From contig OZ022257.1 of assembly GCA_963978905.1 (NCBI GenBank), positions 37,291,416 to 37,355,415 on the forward strand: DNA of 64,000 bases, written 5' to 3'. This stretch comes from Trichostrongylus colubriformis. Lineage: Eukaryota > Nematoda > Chromadorea > Rhabditida > Trichostrongylidae. This document shows, in pieces, positions 1 to 10,524 of the stretch. The position numbers and the translations under genes are program-made. How positions within the stretch are numbered: the first letter of the stretch is position 1; each line of letters begins with the position of its first letter. Under the pieces are notes generated by a model. The model was not told the DNA's origin, made no database searches, and saw nothing but the letters and a program-made list of their open reading frames with translations.

Positions 1-650
1 TTGTGTTGGTCAAAGAAAGGGTACGGAGTTTGACAGTTGGCTCACAGGGCAGTTCAAAGACCATGAGACTCTGTCGGTTGGTCCATCTATGCAACTAATG
101 ATTGGTTTTCTTCAGAGTGTAAATAATTGGAGAATTGGAAAAGTCAAATCTAAGTCTGCGAAGGAACTTTTCGTCGAGCCCCGCATATTTGCCTTCTTTC
201 ATCCAGACGTCTTTCATCAGACGCCAACTGCGGCAAGAATTCCTTAGCCGTTGCACCCGATATGCCGACGATTCTGTTAATTCACGAGTTTGTGATTGTC
301 ACATAGCGATACATTCTCCATCGCTAAAACACCTGTATTGTAACATTTGATCCAGGCTCAGGCACTTCCTCGAATCTTTGCCATTGTTCAGTGCCAAGCT
401 TCCGTTATACTGCCGTCTAATATATTTATTCGAAACAGCAAGCACATATAATATCGTCCGTACCTTGCCATATATAGCGGGTATAAGCTCAGAATCATTG
501 CAGAAAGTGCGCGGTGAAGGTATGGTTGCGAGCGACCTCAGATTTCATGCAATGGTTTGGAGGTTATTTTTGTGGTGATTTGCAAAGCGTAGTGGATCTC
601 TCAGTCGACATAAGCTTCCCACAGCCTTGCGATACATTGAAGCATTGATA
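1..650. other. No gene recognised
   Basis: Only short open frames without splice context, domain or signal peptide are present. Nothing repeat-like was recognised before the mariner terminus at 651. Confidence 0.5.
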
Positions 651-1557
651 TTAGGTTAAACCATAATTTCTGTCCCACAATAACAAAAAATTTCAAATTT
701 ATTTTCCTTTATTTGTGTCTAACTTCAGTCAACAAAGTATGAACCATAAAAATCAACAGTATATTACCAGCGAATAGGGAGATAATAGATGCTTCGCTTG
801 TAGAAGTCTGGGGATATCTGGTCGAAAAGCCTGGAGGTCGATTTTGAGATCATCCTCATCTTTGAGCTGCCGTCCGTCGAGGAAGTGGATCAGAGATCGG
901 AATAGGTGGTAGTTAGTTGCGGCCATGTCCGAAGATTATGGTTGTTTGGGGAGCTTCGTCCAACCAAGGTCCTGGATCTTTTGACACGTCAACTTTGCCA
1001 CATGTGGGCGAGTGTTATCGTAGAGGAAGAAGTCTCGCTCTATTTTTCCGGTAAGTTTTGCGGCTACTATGTCCTATTGCCTGCAGTAGAGATCGGCAAT
1101 GACTGCCGTGTTCAATGGTAACAGTTTCCCTTTTTCAGAAATTTTGACAAATTTTATCTCTTTGCAATTTTTTTTTGAAATTTTTAGCCGTTGCAATTTG
1201 GGTCGATCGAGCCATCGGGTTGCTGCCATATGAGAGACAGTACCTGGGCCCGTCGACTGTTTGATTCGGTTAGTGGCCTTGCATGCTGAGGAACCAGGGC
1301 GGTGTTCGTGAATTTCCTATCTCTCGCGAAATTGTCGTAGATTCACTGCTAGTTGAAGCCATAGAGAATATGAATGTGTTAATCAGTAGTCCTTTTCACT
1401 CGCTTTACATACCCCCCCTCCAAATATTCCAGAAGCTTCCACGTTTTCTCCATGAAAAATAAAAAGTGTGACAGAAATTGCGGTTAACCCTAATTTTCCA
1501 TGAAAGTTTTCTCCATGAAAAATAAAAAGAGTGACAGAAATTGCGGTTTACCCTAAT
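651..1557 (-). mobile_element. Non-autonomous mariner-like element
   Basis: The left terminus begins TTAGGTTAAACCATAATTTC at 651. The matching inverted terminus reads GACAGAAATTGCGGTTTACC and ends near 1557. Minus-strand translation in several broken frames between about 800 and 1100 gives mariner transposase C-terminal pieces, including an HVAKLT-like stretch, NYHLFRSL and HFLDGRQ. The element is about 0.9 kb, shorter than the usual 1.3 kb, and has no continuous frame, so it is an internally deleted and mutated copy. A second copy of the same family lies at 47512-48367 in the opposite orientation. The right terminus is present twice in tandem (about 1440-1495 and 1501-1557). Confidence 0.8.
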
Positions 1558-4500
1558 ATTTCCTGCAGACGAGGGCGATGGTACCAGGCCGAGAAAGTTT
1601 AGCCCATTCGGCGATAATTGAGTGTCTTCCAAAACATTGACCTTTGCAGTCTGGGGAGCTAAGTGCGGGTGGTGTTATTGATGCGGCGGTGGTGAAGGAA
1701 CAGCTAGTTCCAGGATCTTGCCTATTTTCACGGGGCCATCCCAACAGTCAATCGTATATCACACAAATAGCGGACCTAGCCTTAGATCGGATAGAATGCA
1801 GATCAGTCTTGACCCACCCTTAGTCCTTCTCCAAGTCTGCTCAGTAAGAAGAGTCGGCCTACCCGTTCTTTCGAAATATCACATTTCAGCAAAAAAGAGT
1901 GCAATAAACGTCTTCTCATTCGATAACATGGCCTGAAATACAACGACAGATTGGCATGATCACTACGATAATTCGATGATGCACTAATCCTTTCACATTT
2001 TCACGTTTGCAATGGAGCGTAGCATAACATCTGCTTCCTTACACCATAGGAGAACCTTCAAGAACTGAAAAGTGGTGGCCACTTTTTGGTGAGGTGGAAA
2101 GGCTACGCGCATGAGGAACCATGGCGGTAGGTTTCGCTGTAGGGTCCAAGTTCTCTCATCATGGAGCCTCGGCATTTTTGGTGCTTCTTATGCTCATTGC
2201 CCTTATGTTCCACGTGAAGTGATACTAGAAGGGAAGTTTTGGGAACATATTTATTCATGCTACGTTTGCACATCCGGCTCGTGCACGCTGCGTGTGCCTG
2301 GTCCGAAACGCGCTGTTATCAGAAACATGTGCAGAACACATTTGCAGTAGCGTGGCTAAACACGAGGGGTCTTTTCGATCAGCTCCAATTACAACTGTTG
2401 AGAATGGCTATACGATTCCACGTCGTTTGGAAGAAGCCACATTGACAGGAAGAACAATCGCGCCAAAACAGAATTCTGCTGTGCATCCCATCTCGGACAG
2501 AGTGTCTTCTGCAGTACAACGATGCATTGTTTGCGCACAGTTGCACCACGATCCTTTACTAATTCATGACCCAAAGGATAACATGAAACAGCCATTTGTA
2601 AGGAACAGACTTTGTGAATCGAATGCAAGACATGCAATTCTATTCACATTGGGGAAACAGGGAGAGCTTTATCAGTGCAAATTGAAGAATCAAATATATT
2701 AAACAGCGCAGCAATGTGTTTACACCGGGAAACACCGATTTGAATGGCATAATGGAACAGACTGTTAGAGAAACAGCGAATTGAATGGTATAACGGTACA
2801 TTTTGTTATCAAGTGCACAATATTGGCATGAGGCTGAGATTTCCTTCGGAACAGTGCTGAAAGCATTTTGGATTTCAGCCAGAAATTCTGGTAGAATGAG
2901 CGATAGCAATGAGTGTGCGTCAATAATAAATGTCCTTTCGTCATTTATTCATCATTGCGAGTTACCATGATAAGCGAAGATGCATGTCCTCGGAAAAGGA
3001 CAGCAAGTAACACCCATTCGCCAACAATGTGCGAACGACTCAAGCAGTGAAATTCAAAGTGAGCCTAGCTTTTAAGCCTCCGGGATTTTTGGGCGTGCTT
3101 CTAACAAAATTTCAGAAATGCCAGAAGAGATGGGACGTTTGGTTGGATAGTGTGCAATTCTCAAGCTCCGACCCATGTTGAGCCCTTTGACGACGACAAA
3201 GGTCGAAACTTTGGTCGTAATTTGCGTTTCACCTACAAAACTCATGTCAGAAGCATTACAAATAGGAAGTCATAAAAGACGCTGAGGGGGCGAGCCTCTT
3301 CCTTTTCGGGTGTGAGTGTGTGAAAAGGCGAAAAAGTTCCAAAGGACTTCAACAAAGCTACCAGAATGGCGCTTGTTCTCTGTTAGGTCGGTCAAAAAGT
3401 AGTGAGTTGCATGGCCCAACTTTAGAAGATCATAATCCACAACTGACTGCAATGAAACATTGAACCATTACATATAGCACACTTTTGTTTCTCGATTACA
3501 GTGCAGATCCCATTCTTCTTATCCAAATTTCAAATTTCTTTCCTTAAAAAAAATCTGAAAACTGTTGAGAGGCAATTTTGACAACTCTCTGTTTTAGGCA
3601 CACCTCCTCTAAGAGATGCCTCGCAGTGCCAAAAGATTACTGTAGCGGATTGGACACATCCTGGACCCACACAAAATGAACCAGTAATTTCACATGCTCT
3701 TTTGTGCAGTTTTTTGGATAGCTCATCTCAGGGTGTGGGCGTTTTAGCATACCCAGGGGAAGCGCGAACCTTATCTGTTCAACGGAGTTGAGCTTACTTC
3801 AACTTTGATCGGGTTTTCTCTGGAAATTCGCACTGCTATGTAAAGGATTCGCTTACAGAGTTTAGGTAGCCTGTGCTTACGATTGGCCAAGAAGGAGCGT
3901 CCGAAGCATGCATCATTTTAGACCATTGTCCCTCTTGACGTAAACCTGTAAGGCTATCCTCCTGTAATGCACGGCTGGCAACGATCCTCCCAAACTAGGA
4001 ATTATACTCCCACATGACGCATTTCCAAGATTTTCTGAGGCATCTGGTGCCACCACCAAAAGTTGTATTGGGTCGAGGAGTAAACTCCCGCGGTTTTTTC
4101 AACCCCGTTTTTTACATTGTTCCCTCCATCTTCAGATGAAGCTTTTATATGTTCCTCTAGAGTTTTATTTGTTCTACAAAATACTGCTATCTGATTTGCA
4201 ATTCCTTCAATTGCCTATTATTCATGAGGTTTGGAAATGAAGTAAGCTGACCAAAAAATTGGCATTTGTGCATCTCATCTTCTTCGTCTGCCGTCGAGAT
4301 CAAAGGATGTATGTGTAGATGTTTCGATAGAGCTTTTACAGCTCTACAGAATGGTACTACTTTTTATTCGAATCGCTCAACTTTTTGCTGTTTTTAAGAC
4401 TCACAAATGCAGTACTTGCAAAAGTGTGCACTTTCGTTATCGTCTCTTCCTCGCATACGGTCGAGATTGGAGAGGATGTGTAGGATGTGCATTCGATAGG

Positions 4501-6799
4501 GCTTTTCTTGCTCTACGAGTCGGTACCTTTCTTCTTCTGCATCCTCTCACATTTTAGCATGTATGAGCAAGTTTACACCTGTTTTTCAATTCCGAATTGC
4601 GTAATGGGAATGAATTTTTTGACAGAGTGTTTTGCATCATTCGATAGAGCTTTCTTCACTTTACAAGATATTGTTTACGGTTTTTGTTTGAATTAATTTT
4701 GCCATTCTTTGGAACATTCAAAAGTCGACGATTGAGCATTTTCGACTCCATGCTGATTGATCGGCTCAAGTTTATAGCTCTATTACCCGTAGTGTCCGTA
4801 ATGTCAGAATTTACTTATCAATACAATATGAACTTAATGCGTAGTTTTCTGAAGTGACGTATTCCTTCTCCGTCGTGTTTGTTAATTGTAAGTGCAAGAT
4901 GACTAAGAGTTTATTGGCGTAAGCGGCAAACCCGTTTGATTGAAGGTCACGACGGACAGTCGAAAGATTTTGAATGCCTTATCATTTCATGCTGAATGCC
5001 GCAAAATGGTCACAAGACCGCCCTTCCCTCCCCCAGCACTTTTGTATAACAGGTGTACTTACGACTGAGTTGTAATGTGAAGCTGTAATGCAAGATGATG
5101 GTGTCTTTGACGAACTTGTTTTTCTTTCACCGCAGCTCTTAACCCTTCTACACAGATATTTACATAATTTCCGCTTTATTGAAACACCTAGGACTTTTAC
5201 AAATCAGTACGTTTATTTCCAAACCACCCACAAAACTTCTCGAATAGAAATACGCGTCCTTCAAGTCACCCAGGACATATCTGAAATCTAGTCGCATATT
5301 GTACTCAGCACCAGAGACGCCATTTTCAAATCAACTGAGATAATGGTTTTTATCAAGTGTTTCATTGACAAAACTTCATGTGAATCTGATAGGTTGTTCA
5401 AAAGTTATTGAAACAAAAGTGTATATCATTCTAAAGTGTCACGAAGTCCTATGCTAGCTTCGGCTCAAAGGTGTTGGAAATCCTACTCCAACCGCGCTTT
5501 GTACAAAGATGCTTATGCACCTGAACAAGTCGGCTCGGGGATGCCTACGCTCTGCGCGTAATTCATACCGCGGTATGGAGAAAACAACACTCATAAACAT
5601 ATGTTATGTTGGTTGAGCACTTCTCTGCTCAACCAAGATCCGACCATTTTTGACCTTATCCATTCAGCCAGGAAGAGTATTCTATGTAAGCCGTCTGCAA
5701 AATGTTCAGAAAAAGATGATCATCAGAGCGGAATCCAAGACAGGGTGAGAGGTTTTCAACGAAGGCTGCGTCCGTGTCTTCTTTTATTTAACAATGTCGC
5801 CCTTTGTTGGGAAGTTATCCCTGGTGGTGAGAAATATGTGCGATTTGATTTGAACAATGACGTGACAGGTTTTAAAAATGTCGAATCTGCTCTGAGAAAT
5901 GTCTGATTAATTTATCCTGGACGATGTGAAAAGTCCATACCAATTTTAAATTGTATGCATGTGAGGCAAATAGAGTGAACTAAGACGCGTTGTAGCGAAA
6001 GAGCTCAAATTTTTATTTCATTCAAAGACTGCATGTGGAGGGAATTGGGTCCATAGTGTCCTCGTTGTAAACACTGATTGGACATAGGGAGTGATTGTGA
6101 CAGTTTTGTGGTCCGAGGATTAGTCATAAAAGCGCAGAGGCTTTCTCCTCTGGCTGATTTTTCCATGAACGCCCGTTATGCCCATTAATTCATGGAAATC
6201 TTAGGAAATGATCACTGAGCGATAGTGATGTCTACTCCGTTATGACTGATTACACCGTGATACGACAGCAATTCACTGAAATGGTGATGCTGGGTGCTGG
6301 TGATGGGACCGCTGAATTTCATGTAGCATCATAAAGAAAATACTATTCGAAAATGCATTTCCTGTACTTCATTGATGTATCCGCCGAAATCAACTACGAG
6401 GGCGATAGCCTTCTTTGCCTAATCTCTGGCAGCTTCTTTACTTTCCTTCACCACAGGAAGCAGGTCACCTGCACGCTCTTCTGCTTATAATTTTCAAAAA
6501 TAACTATCGTGGAATGGCCGTCGGCGGAAGGTTGGCAGTAGATACTGAAGAACACTACAGATGATGGTCATGATTATGATAACTCTGGCAGTGCAGAAGT
6601 ATTCGACTTCTGTTAGGTTGGCTGCATATATGAGCTTCGCACTTCGAAGAATCTTCCTTTTACTGCTGCCGATGGTCCATAGTCCGCTAGACGTGCACAT
6701 AAACATTAGGGTTACTCTGTAAGTTTTAGAATGACCATAGAAGAGTACCGTTCCACTCACTGCAAAATTCTGGCTGTGCAGAATGGGGAGAGAGAATTC
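1558..6799. other. Gene-poor stretch, weak repeats only
   Basis: No coding region could be supported. Weak periodicity is visible at 4255-4680, where a CGATAG(A/G)GCTTTT-like block recurs at about 4326, 4493 and 4641. At 3186-3216 there is a sequence reminiscent of the PLE terminal motif, with a CGAC/GUCG stem followed by GAAAC, but it lacks the full core. Open frames here have no recognisable domain. Confidence 0.45.
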
Positions 6800-7560
6800 T
6801 CAATTGGTGTGTTTGATACTTGATACTTGATACTTGATACTTTATTACATGACAAGCATGTACAAAAGAAATTGCCAGCAAACATCTAGCATTGAACCAC
6901 AAGTAAAGTAGAAAAGACGAACATTATCTCATGTAGTTCACAATTTATAAGACAGCGAAATCTGTAGCAACATATGGCGAAGAACAAAATGGTCAAAGAA
7001 AAGAGACTGACGAAAAAGAGAAGAAAGAGGTGGGAATAGCGAAATTTACGAGAGCATCATCCGGTTTCTTAAAGTACCATTAATCCAAGATGCGATTGAG
7101 ATAGGTTTTTAAGGAAATAGCCGAAACAGGGAGCGGTCTATGTTTTGACAAAGTTAAATATATGGATCCAGCACGGTTGACAAAGAAGTTATGCCGAAGA
7201 CCACCGCGGGCACTTTTGAAACTAATCTTACTAAGGCTTCCTCTAGTTATTGATGGTAGGATCTGGAAAAAATGATTAGAATTTACCTGTACCTGGCCAT
7301 TGAGTATTTTACTTACCATAACGACATCATCAACCTTTCTCCTGACTGAGAGAGTTTTCAACCCGAGTAGTTTATTACGAGAGGAGGAGTCAGGCACCGA
7401 TGTGTAAGAGAAACCAAGGCAACGTAAAAATAGTTTACGCGTGAAGCTATTCTGAACGGCCTCTAGCCTCTTGATAGAAGACTGCTTGCACGGGTTGAGT
7501 GACCCTCCTATTCACTACCTTTTACTGTCGCCGTTTGGTATAATCACTCATCCAATATAT
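6800..7560 (-). mobile_element. CR1-like LINE, 3' end fragment
   Basis: Minus-strand translation of 7080-7500, with one break near 7397, resembles the C-terminus of non-LTR retrotransposon ORF2 proteins. It reads KRLEAVQNSFTRKLF, then a conserved block through RGGLRHNFFVNRAGSIY, then a final AISLKTYLNRILD before the stop. The 3' flank runs into four copies of a 7-bp unit (GATACTT on the plus strand, about 6811-6843). A short tandem 3' tail of this kind is typical of CR1-type LINEs. No reverse transcriptase palm is left, so it is a 5'-truncated copy. Confidence 0.7.
6811..6843. repeat. (GATACTT)n tandem tail
   Basis: Four consecutive GATACTT units at the presumed 3' end of the minus-strand LINE fragment. 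Confidence 0.8.
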
Positions 7561-7757
7561 TCGAACTTCGTGAAGTTCAGTGTTCTCGCCGCTCTCTGCT
7601 AAATGTTGTGGTGGGAATTGCCCATGTATAATCGGGAAAAGTCACACGACTGGTACAAATAAATACTACGCAAGGCATTCCTCTGTGAAATATGTAGTTC
7701 CGTCTTTCGAGAAGAACGCTGGGAATGTCGCATAGCTCAGAGCACCTTTCACATGGG

Positions 7758-7860
7758 CAGTTGTGTAACGTCCTTCTTCAGGCCTCATCGATTGAATGCA
7801 CTATTTCCGACTTCCATTCATTCCGTTCTTTTTAGGAGTATATTGAAGATGTTAGACTCC
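7758..7860 (+). repeat. Dispersed repeat shared with the large inverted repeat
   Basis: From TGTGTAACGTCC through CTCATCGATTGAATG to TTTTTAGGAGTATATTGA, this segment matches 12103-12185 on the same strand and about 16935-17017 on the opposite strand. It differs by a small insertion (CTTCAGG) and a few substitutions. It is a third, older copy of part of the 2.1-kb arms. Confidence 0.7.
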
Positions 7861-8859
7861 AACACTTTGGGGGTCAATTTCGCAGGTACGTGGCCCTCAT
7901 CTTTATTAAATTGCCCGTTGATAGCAAGTGGTGGAAAGCATGCAGATATCTTGTGGATTATGGGGCAATTGCAGCAGAGAACTGTAGGACTGAGATTCTT
8001 CAGAATGTGAATTACATATTCAGTCAAGCAAGTGATGTTGACAATTCGGCAAATAATGTTGAACGTTCACGATCGTTGCACCTGTGCGTTTAGTGATCTG
8101 AGTGACCTTCAGCGTCACTTTTTTTCGAAAATTATTACACGAGGAATGTTTCTCGCAATGCATCTTTTGAGAGAGGAATACAATCAGTGCGCTCCAACAA
8201 GTGCAGCCGACATTGAAGTTTAGCGAATAAGGTGCACTGTACTTGTATAAATGTAGGTACCACCAATAGGTTGGGACTCACCAATTTCTCATCTCATCGC
8301 TAAACCTTCAACGTTCCACACTATTTTCTTCTGTTTGTTTCACATACTCTAGTTCGCAAATAGTATCGCTTCCTTCCTTTTTAACCTTTGGAAAAAAACA
8401 AGCCAATGAAATGTCCTTTTTCCACCTTCACAGAGACTTCTCCTGTGTATGTTATTTCCATCAAGACGCTGCGAGGAAAGGAGCAATTCTTCTCTCGAGA
8501 GCTGTTTCATCATCGCATTCCATGCAAAGTAAGGTATTACTTGACTTGTGAAGTAGTTAGGAACTAATGAAGTGACGAACAAGTGCACGCCCACCACTTC
8601 CATCTGCACGTGTCCCAAATTTTAAGAACAGGTGATTATCCGTGGACCCTGATTCGGAAATAATTGGAAATTTTTTTGTTCTTGATTTCTCGAAATGGGC
8701 AGTCCCAGTAGGAAATCGGTTCTCATTCACCCTTCTTGGCCTTGGCAATTCACAGGTAGGCGGACGCGTTGTCCAGCAAGGTTCACAATGATAGTCAAGC
8801 ATGTAACTAAAGAGGGCTGAACAAAAGCTGCAGTTGCGAATTGAAGCGTATCGATAATA
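7861..8859. other. No gene recognised
   Basis: Short overlapping frames occur on both strands with no domain, splice pattern or known repeat. Confidence 0.45.
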
Positions 8860-9011
8860 TTTGAAAAATAGTTGCGACTCCAAAATATTTATTCAAAAGA
8901 CTCAAAAGACCCCTCAAAAGTCTCGAAAGTCTTGAAAATATTTTTGCAATATTTCGGCGTATAACGCCTTCTTCAGGCCTGAAACTGTGGTGATTAGCTA
9001 ATTATATATGA
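8860..9011 (-). repeat. PLE terminal arm, antisense copy
   Basis: This 152-base arm appears to be a perfect or near-perfect inverted copy of 9886-10037. It contains the hammerhead-like motif on the minus strand at 8946-8979, so relative to the endonuclease frame it is the upstream, antisense terminal repeat. Confidence 0.9.
8946..8979 (-). ncRNA. Hammerhead-ribozyme-like motif, antisense arm
   Basis: Exact mirror of 9918-9951 within the left PLE arm, so read from the minus strand. Confidence 0.58.
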
Positions 9012-9018
9012 ATGTGGG

Positions 9019-9717
9019 GTGGCAACTGATCGTACTATCAAAGCCAACATCGTCCAAAACCTGGTAAGGACCAAAGATAATATATGTGACCAACAATCGG
9101 ACGAGGTGGATTCGGTGGTGGAAAACATTTTAAGGGACAACGGTTGTACCACAATGCGACCACTCACGTGGAGGCCATATTCCTCACCAGATGGAATATC
9201 AATGATAATGCCGTATATTAATGAAAGAACGGCATCAAGGGTCAACAGTGTGGTCAAGAACTCAAAGCTCCCAATACGATTAATATTCCGTCCTCCGCCC
9301 AATCTCAAACGTATACTCACATATTCAAGGGTTTACGATTATAGATGTGGAAGAGAGGGGTGCAGTTACTGTGATAACCATAAAATATGTCAGCTCCGGG
9401 GAACGGTATATCTAATAGAATGCCAAGGATGTGGGCAAAAGTACGTTGGAGAAACTAAGAGACCGCTCTACAAACGCATTGATGAACACCGCAGAGCATT
9501 AGTAAACCCATCATCTTATCCCAATAGCAGTTTCTCCAATCATCGTACAAAGGTACATGCCCATGAAACACCCCCCACAATCGGTATTAAAGTACTGCAC
9601 CGCTCAATAGACAATCCTGTAGAAAGAAAAATTCTTGAGGCCCTTGAAATAAAGCGGTTATCACCAGAAATAAATAGTAAGGACGAACTACGTGACATAC
9701 TTCATATCTTCACTTGA
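9019..9717 (+). pseudogene. Penelope-like element, 5'-truncated RT end plus GIY-YIG endonuclease
   Basis: The frame runs about 232 codons with no ATG at its head. The first in-frame ATG is about 46 codons in, so it is a truncated protein rather than a gene start. The N-terminal part resembles the linker between the PLE reverse transcriptase and endonuclease (LPIRLIFRPPPNLKRIL). A Cys cluster follows (CGREGC, CDNHKIC). Next is the GIY-YIG core YLIECQGCGQKYVGETKRP with a following KRIDEH, and a downstream ERKILEALEIK with a late Asn (SPEIN). In PLEs this nuclease nicks the target DNA for priming. The reverse transcriptase catalytic domain is absent. The frame begins exactly where the left inverted arm ends. 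Confidence 0.88.
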
Positions 9718-9720
9718 TCA

Positions 9721-9742
9721 CAGTAATCATTTTTGATTACTG
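9721..9742. other. Stem-loop after the PLE endonuclease stop
   Basis: CAGTAATCA and TGATTACTG form a 9-bp stem around a short T-rich loop, immediately 3' of the endonuclease stop codon. Its role is unknown. Confidence 0.55.
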
Positions 9743-9885
9743 CATGATCTCTCTCATATCTACTGTCGTAACTTCCTCACTATTTAAGGGTGCGACCGGG
9801 TGGGTTTATCATTTCCTGCACCATTCGTCTCTGGCAGGGTGGGTCACGCCAAGATATTTTTGGGACGGGGCCGTAAGCAATTATA

Positions 9886-10037
9886 TCATATATAATTAGC
9901 TAATCACCACAGTTTCAGGCCTGAAGAAGGCGTTATACGCCGAAATATTGCAAAAATATTTTCAAGACTTTCGAGACTTTTGAGGGGTCTTTTGAGTCTT
10001 TTGAATAAATATTTTGGAGTCGCAACTGTTTTTCAAA
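9886..10037 (+). repeat. PLE terminal arm, sense copy
   Basis: Inverted partner of 8860-9011, lying downstream of the endonuclease in sense orientation. PLEs are known to carry such terminal repeats (pseudo-LTRs) in direct or inverted arrangement. Confidence 0.9.
9918..9951 (+). ncRNA. Hammerhead-ribozyme-like motif (PLE terminal repeat)
   Basis: The order is CTGAAGA (9921-9927), one extra A, stem II GGCG/CGCC closed by TTATA, then GAAAT and ATT. This matches the hammerhead core CUGANGA...GAA, with a two-base-pair stem III (A-U, U-A) and U as the cleavage-site base. The single extra base before stem II departs from the canonical core, and stem I is weak. The mirror copy is at 8946-8979 on the minus strand. 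Minimal hammerheads are known in PLE terminal repeats. Activity is not shown here. Confidence 0.6.
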
Positions 10038-10524
10038 CATTCAGATAACCATGAGACTCCGGAACAGCACAATATTAACGTATCGATAATACATGTTTAC
10101 AGAAATCCATTCCATAGCTCAAAGAAGAGCTCGGGATACGAACATGTGAATAAACATGGAGCGTCCCGGGGTTTGGAGCGCACACAAGCAGACGCTATGC
10201 GGGGCTCGATACATATGTGGTTATTTATGTACTACCACATAATCAATATGCCGGTAATCTCGCCATTGGTGGCATATGGTGCTGGTCAAAACTTGACGAG
10301 CAAATAGATGAAATACCATAAAAAGCACTTTTGCCCTGCTACCGAAGGGAGGAGAATGGTCTACCACGGTCATCTGCAGCTGAAGGTGGTACTGTTATGC
10401 AAATGAGTTGGGACTGAAATGAGCCATGTACAAGGACTGCCATGTAATCAGTCACTTTATGGGAGTTTTTTCTTGTGCATTTGTGTCCAGCGTGGGAGCA
10501 CGTTGCAGATCATGCAGTGCCTTG

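Noticed and set aside
3186..3216. Possible third full hammerhead-like PLE end
   Set aside because: The CGAC/GUCG stem and GAAAC are present, but the CUGANGA box is altered and neither stem III nor stem I pairs. Left as a weak resemblance.
7766..7790. AGGCCTGAAGAAGG-like match to the PLE motif (minus strand)
   Set aside because: It shares the CTGAAGAAGG string but lacks stem II and the GAAA block. The surrounding sequence belongs to the repeat shared with the large inverted repeat.
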